64,000 bases of DNA, from NCBI GenBank assembly GCA_947502495.1, contig CANNAC010000003.1:429248-493247 (forward strand), in the 5' to 3' direction. This DNA is from an uncultured Flavobacteriaceae bacterium. GTDB taxonomy: Bacteria; Bacteroidota; Bacteroidia; Flavobacteriales; Flavobacteriaceae. Under the pieces are notes generated by a model. It saw only the letters and a list, made by a program, of their open reading frames with translations, was not told where the DNA came from and did no database searches. Positions 27,247-34,777 of the stretch are shown piece after piece; within the stretch, counting starts at the first letter, position 1, and every line of letters begins with the position of its first letter. Both the position numbers and the translations under genes were made by a program.

Positions 27247-28332
27247 TTATTTTTTTAAAAATTGGTATACTTTTTCTGCAACAATTTCTGCTCCAGATTC
27301 ATTAAAATGCATGTCATCATAAAAGATAGTTTGATCTTTTGGTAATTGTAAATCAAGTACGGGTATGTTATAGGTGTCACAGACTGTCATTAAACGCTTA
27401 TTGAAAATAGTCATAATTTTATTTAAAGCTTCGCCCGTATATAACGGTGTTTTATTATAATGCGCTCTTGCAGCAAGCAACGTTTTGTATTTTTCGGATA
27501 AGTTTTTTTGCCAAATTGTAGGTTGCGTTATGAAAATTAGTGAGATATTTCGTTTTTGAGCTTCTTTTATAATTTTTTTTAAATTATGTTCATAATGATT
27601 TAAACCATCGGTTAATTCGGGAAGGGTAGTAATGGGTTCTATTTTGTTTTCAAACTTTTCTAAATAATCAAGAGGTCTTCGAGGCTGGCTATAAAATTGA
27701 ATTTTCTGTCTTGTTAGTTTTGCTAGTTTGAATAAGGTTAATCTTCTTATAAAAGGTAATTCAGAATTAGGAATATGCTTAAAAGCAGTTTGGTTAACTT
27801 CTAGATCTGGCATGTGCATATACTTATCTGGAGCGATTAAGTATCCTCGGCAATCATTTACTCCAACTAACATCAATACTGTTTTTGTGTCTCTTAATTC
27901 GGGTTTATCAAGTATATGTTGAAATTGAAGTAGATGGTGATTACTACTATTTCCGCTTCTAGCAAAATTACCAACCCAATACGAGTTTCCTAATTTTTTG
28001 TCCAATAAAGCAGGCCAAGTTTTTTCTTGAGTCAATACAGAGCAGATGGTTGTACTTCCACCAAAAGCAACAATTTTATGGGTTGCCTTGGCATAATCGG
28101 AAACAGATCGCGAACCGAGAGCATCGTATCCTATCTCGTAAAATCCTGAAATACCCTCTATTTTACTTGGGTTTTCACTATACTTCTGACTGGTATTTGG
28201 TGTATTGGTATAATAAGCATCAGGAAGTATTTTAAGCGAAGAAAGTACCACTTCAGCAAGCACTAATAAAAGGATAAAAACAAGTCCTGAAAAGGCTAAT
28301 TTCTTTAAGAATGTTATTTTTAAATATTTCAT
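27247..28332 (-). CDS. SGNH hydrolase-like protein, GGS variant (tandem copy 2)
   Basis: A 361-residue membrane-anchored protein (anchor LAFSGLVFILLLVLAEVVLSSL). Block I is KIVAFGGSTTICSVLTQEKT, then VGNFARSGNSSNHHLLQFQH, block III LVGVNDCRGYL and block V YDDMHFNESGAEIV. It shares the TWPALL(E/D)KKLG stretch and block order with the adjacent gene at 26140. The two have diverged well beyond a recent copy, so they may act on different esters or work as a heteromer. Substrate unknown. Confidence 0.82.
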   Translation of the reverse strand: MKYLKITFLKKLAFSGLVFILLLVLAEVVLSSLKILPDAYYTNTPNTSQKYSENPSKIEGISGFYEIGYDALGSRSVSDYAKATHKIVAFGGSTTICSVLTQEKTWPALLDKKLGNSYWVGNFARSGNSSNHHLLQFQHILDKPELRDTKTVLMLVGVNDCRGYLIAPDKYMHMPDLEVNQTAFKHIPNSELPFIRRLTLFKLAKLTRQKIQFYSQPRRPLDYLEKFENKIEPITTLPELTDGLNHYEHNLKKIIKEAQKRNISLIFITQPTIWQKNLSEKYKTLLAARAHYNKTPLYTGEALNKIMTIFNKRLMTVCDTYNIPVLDLQLPKDQTIFYDDMHFNESGAEIVAEKVYQFLKK

Positions 28333-28347
28333 TTTAGTTATTACCTT

Positions 28348-29100
28348 TTATTCTTCGGATTTAGAATATCGATACCAGGAAAAAGGAGAATCTTTTTTGC
28401 CTAGAATCTTGTTAAAGATATTTGTTTTTTTTTGATATAAAGTAGTAAAGGTATCTAGTTTACTTCTTTCATGATGAAAATAATGCGATGCCATTTCTGG
28501 GAAACCTAATTCGGTATAATACCGTAGTGTTCGTTTTTTTGCTATAGCTACTTCCTCTTTTTTATAAAAAGGACTATCTATAATATGAATCTCACCATTT
28601 GGTGTTAATAGCTGTAGCAATGTATTGAACAGTAGATTGAAATCTGGAAAATACTGTATGCAGCCGTTAAGTGTTATGATATTGAATGCTGTCTTATCGT
28701 TTTCGTTAATTTTAAAAATATCGCCATAAGCAAATTGTAAATTGTCTTTGTGGAAAACGCGTGAAGCTTGTTCTAATTCCTCCTTATTTACATCTAGTCC
28801 TAGCACATGGTTGTTTTTATTTATGCATGCTATTTTATGAGAGAACCATCCGTTGCCGCAACCGATATCTAATATATTTAAAGGCATTTTTTTTAATGAA
28901 ATATATTGAGTGAAACGTTCGGTGGATTTTTCCCGTAAAGGCCATTCATAACGATTTAAGTACGGTAGAACAGCGACTTCTTTATCGGTAAGGATGCGGT
29001 TTTCTTTTTCTCTTACCGCAATATAGATATCCGAAAAGCTAGAAAGCTCTTCCGTTACATACACGACACCGTTTTTTGTTTCTAAATGACTAAAATCCAT
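28348..29100 (-). CDS. Class I SAM methyltransferase
   Basis: A 250-residue protein. Motif I is LNILDIGCGNGWFSHKIA, the acidic residue closing strand 2 is in HVLGLDVNKEELEQA, and post-motif residues FNIITLNGCIQYFPDF and GEIHIIDSPFY complete a methyltransferase 11/25-like fold. The N-terminal 75 residues (DFSHLETKNGVVYVTEELSS) are a family-specific cap. Its start overlaps the stop of the adjacent radical SAM gene by one base, implying coupled translation and a shared substrate. Likely an O- or N-methyltransferase acting on the locus product. Confidence 0.85.
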   Translation of the reverse strand: MDFSHLETKNGVVYVTEELSSFSDIYIAVREKENRILTDKEVAVLPYLNRYEWPLREKSTERFTQYISLKKMPLNILDIGCGNGWFSHKIACINKNNHVLGLDVNKEELEQASRVFHKDNLQFAYGDIFKINENDKTAFNIITLNGCIQYFPDFNLLFNTLLQLLTPNGEIHIIDSPFYKKEEVAIAKKRTLRYYTELGFPEMASHYFHHERSKLDTFTTLYQKKTNIFNKILGKKDSPFSWYRYSKSEE

Positions 29101-30485
29101 TATTTATATAATTTCATTCCAGTTTTTGCTATAATAGATTTTGTTTTCAGCTTAAAAGTGGACAATACATTTTTTTCTTTCCCTTTTAATAGTTCTTTGT
29201 TGTAGTTCACTTCATTTACAATCCGTCTTACTGCAAAATCATAATATTTTCGGGAGTAGGTTCTTTTAAAATCGATTTCTCGATCTGTAGTTGTTTCCCA
29301 GTTAGGCTGTACGGTTATTTTATTTTCGATTTCGTCATATAACGAAGTTCCTTTTATTGGATATGCAATAGTTATTGTAAAATGTGTTGGATTTGCAGCT
29401 TTTAAATACGTGATTGTTTCTCTAATATCTTCTTCGTCTTCTCCAGGATAACCAACCATAATAAATGTGCCCGTTTCTATTCCTAAAGCATTGGTTTTTT
29501 GAATAGCATCTTTTACTACATTCACATCTACACGACGATCCATCGCATCAATAATTTTTTGAGAACCAGATTCTGCACCAATCCAAATTCTAAAACAACC
29601 GGCTTCTTTTAGTAATTGTAATATTTCATCATCTAACCTTTCGGCTCTGGTAATGCATTCAAAAGGAATAATGGCATCTTGTTTTAGTACTTCTTCATGA
29701 AAGCTTTTAATCCATTTATGACTTACCGTAAATACATCATCTACAAACCAAATACTATCTGGTTGGTAGGTTTGTTTTAGCATTAATAACTCTGCAGCAA
29801 CCATATCTGCAGGTCTTCTTCGGTAACTTTGTCCGTAAACCGCCGTACTACACCATTTACAAGTATATGGGCAACCGCGTTGTGTGCTAATGGTCATGGA
29901 ACTTTTGCCATGATGTGTTTTCCAAGTATCTAAATACTTTTCTACCGGAATTGCCGCTCTATTTGGTAATGGTAAAAGCTCGAGGCTTTTCATTTTTACT
30001 CTTGGAGGTGTTTTTTTAACGCTTCCGTTTTCTAAATAAGCGATTCCAGGTATGGCACTGTAATCTTCGGTATTGGCAATGGCTTGATAAAGTTCTAAAG
30101 TAGTTTGTTCGCCTTCGCCAATTATTAAAAAGTGAGCTCCTGTGTTGAGGTAATTTTCACAATTGTAGGTGATATCTGGTCCGCCTAATATGATTTTTGG
30201 AAAACCATATTTGGCATCATTATTCAAGATGTTAATTAACTTGATAACATTAATTTTTGTCATCAAATTGGTATAAATAGCAATGGCTTTTGGTTGCTTT
30301 TTTTCAATAAAAAGGAGCTGCTCTTCTTTCGAATAAAAGGTGGTATCATATAAATGATTTTCCACTTGGCTTTCATTTAAATACGCAGAAATATATAGCA
30401 GACCTAATGGCGCATAAGGCCGCATGATTAGCTGCTCTTTTGGGTCTTCAAATAAATAATAGGCATGTGTTAATATAATGCTCAT
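29100..30485 (-). CDS. B12-binding-domain radical SAM protein (pair B, member 1)
   Basis: A 461-residue protein. The N-terminal domain contains MRPYAPLGLLYISAYLNES and FLIIGEGEQTTLEL, both typical of the B12-binding part of BchE-like radical SAM proteins. The radical SAM motif is STQRGCPYTCKWCSTAVYG. Downstream are RIWIGAESGSQKIIDAMDRRV and FIMVGYPGEDEEDI, the usual core strands. No DxHxxG cobalamin motif is visible. It resembles the gene at 32244 (same RGCPYxCxWC site and W.GAESGSQ). One-base overlaps on both sides link it to methyltransferase genes at 28348 and 30485. Confidence 0.88.
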   Translation of the reverse strand: MSIILTHAYYLFEDPKEQLIMRPYAPLGLLYISAYLNESQVENHLYDTTFYSKEEQLLFIEKKQPKAIAIYTNLMTKINVIKLINILNNDAKYGFPKIILGGPDITYNCENYLNTGAHFLIIGEGEQTTLELYQAIANTEDYSAIPGIAYLENGSVKKTPPRVKMKSLELLPLPNRAAIPVEKYLDTWKTHHGKSSMTISTQRGCPYTCKWCSTAVYGQSYRRRPADMVAAELLMLKQTYQPDSIWFVDDVFTVSHKWIKSFHEEVLKQDAIIPFECITRAERLDDEILQLLKEAGCFRIWIGAESGSQKIIDAMDRRVDVNVVKDAIQKTNALGIETGTFIMVGYPGEDEEDIRETITYLKAANPTHFTITIAYPIKGTSLYDEIENKITVQPNWETTTDREIDFKRTYSRKYYDFAVRRIVNEVNYNKELLKGKEKNVLSTFKLKTKSIIAKTGMKLYK

Positions 30486-31294
30486 TATGTTTCGTTGTGT
30501 TTAACTTTTGTTGGTTTTTTTGATAATTCTATATAAAAATGATCTGCGTACTTTGCCCAAAATTCTCCTATAATCATTCTATCTATAATTTTGAAAATGG
30601 ATAATAATGGTTTTTTAGCCAAAATTGAATTTTCAAGATAGGAAGGAGGAATCGTAATTCCAATGGGTTTTATTTTTTCTTTTTTATATAAATCTTGTGT
30701 TAAAGATAAAATATCTTTTGGGTTGTAGTACCAAGTTTTTACAGAGACACCATCTACATTGGCATCTACACTTTTGTTGGTGTTTCTTCTTTTTGCTTTT
30801 TTTGGATCTCCTTTTAGTAAAAAATAAGCCTGTTCCCAAAGACATTGTTTTGGCATTAATACAAGTATTAATTTCCCATTAGGGTTTAATAAGGTGTTTG
30901 CGCTATTAAAAAAATGCTCCAATTGTGTTTTTGATAAGCAGTTGAGACCACCGAAATCAGAAAAAATGACATCAAACTTTTTAGTAAAAGTCTGTTCTGT
31001 TATGGTATTAATATCTTGTACTGTAAATGCTATGTTTTTAAGTTTTGTTTTGGCTTTAGCAACAGCAATCATTCCTTCCGAAATATCTGTAGCATGTACT
31101 TCATGACCAAGTTTAGCAAGCTTAATAGCATCTTCTCCTGTACCACAGTTTATTTCTAGAATAGAAAGTTTCTTTTCTAGATAAAGTAAAGGAGTCATAT
31201 TTTTAAAAACAATATTACGTTGGGCCTTACCAATATTAGAGAACGTAAAAATATCGTCGTAGTTATTCGCTGCTATGTCAAAATCTGCTTTCAT
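30485..31294 (-). CDS. Class I SAM methyltransferase
   Basis: A 269-residue protein with motif I ILEINCGTGEDAIKLAKLG, EVHATDISEGMIAVAKAK and FDVIFSDFGGLNCLSKTQ followed by GKLILVLMPKQCLWE, a methyltransferase 11/25 fold. The C-terminal third holds a predicted cap with a long helix near IFKIIDRMIIGEFWAKYADH. It is translationally coupled (1-bp overlap) with the radical SAM gene at 29100 and 3 bp from the upstream methyltransferase-like gene. Probably modifies the same unknown compound. Confidence 0.86.
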   Translation of the reverse strand: MKADFDIAANNYDDIFTFSNIGKAQRNIVFKNMTPLLYLEKKLSILEINCGTGEDAIKLAKLGHEVHATDISEGMIAVAKAKTKLKNIAFTVQDINTITEQTFTKKFDVIFSDFGGLNCLSKTQLEHFFNSANTLLNPNGKLILVLMPKQCLWEQAYFLLKGDPKKAKRRNTNKSVDANVDGVSVKTWYYNPKDILSLTQDLYKKEKIKPIGITIPPSYLENSILAKKPLLSIFKIIDRMIIGEFWAKYADHFYIELSKKPTKVKHNET

Positions 31295-31297
31295 TTT

Positions 31298-32236
31298 TTA
31301 CTTTGAAATTATTAAAGTTCCTCTTTGGTATTTTGTTAAATCTTCGATATCTATATTCGGATTGTATTTTGCTAAAATATCGGAATGAATTTGTGTCGCA
31401 TCTAGTTCTATTCGTTCTTTATAATTTTCACCAATAAAATCTAATACATTTAAATCGTACTTTTTACATAGCTCAAGATAGTATAAATACGATAACCTAT
31501 TGGTATATGCTATTGTATTTCCTGCCCAGAAATTCCAATCGGTATCTGCATATTTTAGAAAATTAAATTCAGAAATAGAAGGGTCTTGAAAAAAACCAGG
31601 ATTTGTAAAATGATCAATAAAATTAATAGTGTGTACACAAAAGAGATCTTCCTGTAAAGCATCTTTTGTAAATTTAAATAGTTCGTCTAAAACTTCAGGA
31701 TGAACATGCTCTAAAACAACTTGAGATGCAATATAATCGATTTCTTTTGAATAGGAGTATAGGTCTTTAAATGTGTACGGAGCGATATATTCGATGTGCT
31801 GAAGATTAAGAACAGCTTCTAATGTGGTCGCTTTTTTAAGGACTTTTATTTTTTCTAGAATCTCTTGTTTCGCATAAATACTGCTAGATACTATTAATTT
31901 TAGAGCTTCCGGGTCCTCTAAATAATGGACTTGTTTTTTTACTGTAGAAAAAGAAATGTCTTTCGTAATGTCCACCGTAATTATTTTCTTAAAACCCAAC
32001 AAGGATAGTACAATGGATGAAATTAAAGAATAGCCAGTGCCAAATTCTAAAGCAGTTTTACCTTTAGCAAGGTCGATAGTGCAATAGTTAAATTTCCGAA
32101 TACATTCGTGGGTTTGGTATAAAGCAACGTGGTAATGGTAGTTTTTATTTAAAGTAGCCGGAACATGGTTTAGCGTATCACCAATTTTTGAAAACGACAA
32201 TAGTTTTTGGAGTAGCGCTTTTATTTTCCAATTCAT
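31298..32236 (-). CDS. Putative SAM methyltransferase-like protein
   Basis: A 312-residue protein. A glycine-rich loop GKTALEFGTGYSLISSIVLSLLG followed by KIITVDITKDISF fits methyltransferase motif I and the acidic residue after strand 2. DYIASQVVLEHVHPEVLDELF fits motif IV and the following helix. The rest is not similar to families I can name. It sits between a radical SAM gene (7 bp) and a methyltransferase gene (3 bp). It is similar in type to uncharacterised methyltransferases of glycan loci; the substrate and even the catalytic activity are inferred. Confidence 0.68.
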   Translation of the reverse strand: MNWKIKALLQKLLSFSKIGDTLNHVPATLNKNYHYHVALYQTHECIRKFNYCTIDLAKGKTALEFGTGYSLISSIVLSLLGFKKIITVDITKDISFSTVKKQVHYLEDPEALKLIVSSSIYAKQEILEKIKVLKKATTLEAVLNLQHIEYIAPYTFKDLYSYSKEIDYIASQVVLEHVHPEVLDELFKFTKDALQEDLFCVHTINFIDHFTNPGFFQDPSISEFNFLKYADTDWNFWAGNTIAYTNRLSYLYYLELCKKYDLNVLDFIGENYKERIELDATQIHSDILAKYNPNIDIEDLTKYQRGTLIISK

Positions 32237-32243
32237 AGCGCTT

Positions 32244-33677
32244 TTATTTTGCTAATTTTTTTAAAAGCAACTTGTCTATTAAAGCGCTCGGTACATAATA
32301 GCCTAATTTAAGCATAGACTTATATTGTTGTATACGGAAGTGCTTTAGGTGATGCAAACCTTGACTGATGCGATATTCTTTATGTACGTAACGTTGTAGT
32401 TTTTTGTAAAATTCGGTGCTATATGTACCTTTAAAAAGCATGGCTAAATCATCGGAATCTTTCCAGTTTGCCTTCAGCATTAAATCATCTTTTACTTTGT
32501 CATAAAAAGGAGTTCCAGGTAAAGGGTAAGAAACAGAAATACCAATATTATCTGGTACCAATTCTTTAATCATTGCAATCGTTTTATGGATATCTTCTTT
32601 CGTTTCGTTGATATAACCAAACTGAATAAAAAAGGCAACTCTAATGTTTTTCGCTTTTAATAATCTGGTCGCTTCATAAATTTGTTCCACTTTGGTGTCT
32701 TTATCCATAGCATCTAAAATAGCTTGCGAGCCACTTTCGGCACCAACCCAAACCTCTTCTAAGCCACTTTCTGCTAAAGCATCAATAGTATCTTCCTTTA
32801 ATAAAAGGTCTACACGACTTTGTATGTAATAGGAAATGGAAAGCTTTTCTTTTTTTAGGGAAACATTAAAGTTCTGCACCCAATTTGGTTTCAGACCAAA
32901 AATATCATCGCACATCCAAAAACGATTCACATTATAGGTTTCGGAAAGATATTTAATATGTTTGGTGATATATGCTGGAGAATGCGAATTATAACGATTT
33001 CCATAAATTGGTTTTGCACACCAATTACATTTATAAGGGCAACCTCTTGTTGTGGCAATGTTTAAAGTGAATTCATTACCGCCAGATTCCCAAATTTCCT
33101 TGTACGATGGTATATCTATTAAATCCCAAGCTGGCATTGGTAAAACGTCTAAATCCCGTAAAACAGCATGTTTTGGGTTCTTTATTATTTCGCCATTGCT
33201 ATTAAAAACAAGTCCTTTTATTTGCGAAGTATCTTCGTTATTCGATAAAGCATCTATTAATTCTTTTAAAGAAATCTCGCCTTCGCCTTGAATTATATAA
33301 TCTGCTCCAGCTTCTAAGTATTTTTCAAAATGATCGGTAGAATCCGAGCTGCATACAATAACGTGACAATCTAGATTTTTAGCAATTTTAATCATTTCAA
33401 AAGCGGCCTCACGCATTTTGGTAAGGCACATTTTTGTTAGATAATTAAAGCCATCATCGTAAAGTACAAATGTTTTAGGTTGCTCTTTTTCTAGATACGG
33501 TTTAATGGTTTTTGGGTCGTCTAAAAGATTGACGTCAAAAAGACCAACAGTGTATCCATGTTCTCTTAAATAAGAAGCAGCATAAATGGTGCCTAAAGGC
33601 GGAAAAGGTGTTTTGTTTTTCCATTGTTTGGCATCAAATCTATAATAGTACGAATGTGAAAATACAATATCAGTCAT
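32244..33677 (-). CDS. B12-binding-domain radical SAM protein (pair B, member 2)
   Basis: A 477-residue protein. The N-terminal domain has PFPPLGTIYAASYLREHGY and YIIQGEGEISLKELIDAL. The radical SAM motif is TTRGCPYKCNWCAKPIYG, and VWVGAESGSQAILDAMDKDT is close to the gene at 29100. No DxHxxG motif is visible, though DVNLLDDPKTI stands where family members keep a polar loop. It overlaps the nucleotidyltransferase gene by 8 bp. It probably acts before or after its paralogue in the same pathway, for example two successive radical steps. Confidence 0.87.
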   Translation of the reverse strand: MTDIVFSHSYYYRFDAKQWKNKTPFPPLGTIYAASYLREHGYTVGLFDVNLLDDPKTIKPYLEKEQPKTFVLYDDGFNYLTKMCLTKMREAAFEMIKIAKNLDCHVIVCSSDSTDHFEKYLEAGADYIIQGEGEISLKELIDALSNNEDTSQIKGLVFNSNGEIIKNPKHAVLRDLDVLPMPAWDLIDIPSYKEIWESGGNEFTLNIATTRGCPYKCNWCAKPIYGNRYNSHSPAYITKHIKYLSETYNVNRFWMCDDIFGLKPNWVQNFNVSLKKEKLSISYYIQSRVDLLLKEDTIDALAESGLEEVWVGAESGSQAILDAMDKDTKVEQIYEATRLLKAKNIRVAFFIQFGYINETKEDIHKTIAMIKELVPDNIGISVSYPLPGTPFYDKVKDDLMLKANWKDSDDLAMLFKGTYSTEFYKKLQRYVHKEYRISQGLHHLKHFRIQQYKSMLKLGYYVPSALIDKLLLKKLAK

Positions 33678-34575
33678 GTTCTGGTTCTAGTATTATTTCG
33701 TGCTGTTCTTGTACTTCAAGATATTTTTTATTTAAAGCTTGTATTACTTTTTTCTGAAAATTCTGCGGATGATGTTTAGATACATCCGTTGTAGATTTCA
33801 TAGCAATATCCAACTCTTTTTTGCTTAGCGTTGTAAATTTATTTTTCCATTTGTTTAAGGTTACATTTCGGAAAAAAGTTTCTAGAGAATCTCCTAATTT
33901 AGTATTAAAAAGGAGCTCTATGCCTTTGGTAGTAATAGGTTTTTTTATTTCTGAAATATTTTCCGGCTTGTGAAGCGTAACATTCGGTAAGTATGATTTT
34001 GCCCAAGTATTATTCGCTAAGAATTCATGAAAAATAGCTTTTCCACAAACGGGAATTAAAGTCATGAGTTCGGTTGCGGTAAAAATATTTTTTTCGTGAA
34101 TTTCTAGATGGTTATTGGTTATAAAGTAATTTACACAAAAGTGCTTTTTATTATTTAGTAGGAATACTTTTTTATAAAGTATTAGAAAAGTTCTAGCTAT
34201 CCAAAGTCTTTTTGATTTTGTAATAATAAAAAAATCAAAGTCTCCATCGTCATCATAATAGCCTTTAGAAAGTCCTCCAGACAAACTTACGCCTTCAACA
34301 TACGGAAATTTTGAAATAAATTTTGCTCTTTTAAATGCTTGTGGTAAAACTTGTTTTGCGTGCTCGTTTCCGTTTTGTCGTCTTTTTACAATAGTATCGC
34401 TGTCATTATAGATGTAAAAGCCATCTATATTTTTAATCGCTTTTTTGGATTCTAATGCTTTTAATTCGGCGTCTAAGGTTTCCCTTTTTTTCATTTTTGA
34501 AAACGTGAAAATCTCCTCCTTTTTAAGAGGATAACTAAAAATAGAAAAATATAATATGGCTTTTAAGCTTTCCAA
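33670..34575 (-). CDS. Nucleotidyltransferase-fold protein with N-terminal winged helix
   Basis: A 301-residue protein and first gene of the eight-gene minus operon. Residues 1-80 look like a winged helix (SIFSYPLKKEEIFTFSKMKK, LKALESKKAIKNIDGFYIY). Then GVSLSGGLSKGYYDDDGDFDFFII gives the GG/GS loop and Asp-x-Asp metal motif of the polymerase-beta nucleotidyltransferase fold. Such proteins transfer AMP or another nucleotide to a protein, sugar or small molecule, or act as regulators. Which of these applies is unknown. Its linkage with radical SAM and methyltransferase genes is the main clue. Confidence 0.72.
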   Translation of the reverse strand: MESLKAILYFSIFSYPLKKEEIFTFSKMKKRETLDAELKALESKKAIKNIDGFYIYNDSDTIVKRRQNGNEHAKQVLPQAFKRAKFISKFPYVEGVSLSGGLSKGYYDDDGDFDFFIITKSKRLWIARTFLILYKKVFLLNNKKHFCVNYFITNNHLEIHEKNIFTATELMTLIPVCGKAIFHEFLANNTWAKSYLPNVTLHKPENISEIKKPITTKGIELLFNTKLGDSLETFFRNVTLNKWKNKFTTLSKKELDIAMKSTTDVSKHHPQNFQKKVIQALNKKYLEVQEQHEIILEPEHD

Positions 34576-34777
34576 AATGTGTTTTTATAATTTAAAAACG
34601 GAACTGTTTTTAAATGATTAAAATAAAAAGCCAAGTTATGGTTTTTTTCTTACTTAAGCTTTAGTTGTCTTTGTTTTGAAGTAGATTTCCGTATTATTTT
34701 GTCCGTTTTTTAATTAGAAATACGAAAATTACTACACGTATTAAATAGACTTTTAGCATCCCGTTATAAGATACTCT
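34576..34777. other. Intergenic region with a 10-bp inverted repeat
   Basis: This 202-bp gap separates the kinase/aminotransferase gene from the eight-gene operon, both on the minus strand. It holds the inverted repeat ATTTAAAAAC (34590-34599) and GTTTTTAAAT (34606-34615) with a 6-bp loop. It could terminate the upstream gene or be an operator for the operon starting at 34575. No TAnnTTTG box was seen on the minus strand. Confidence 0.4.
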
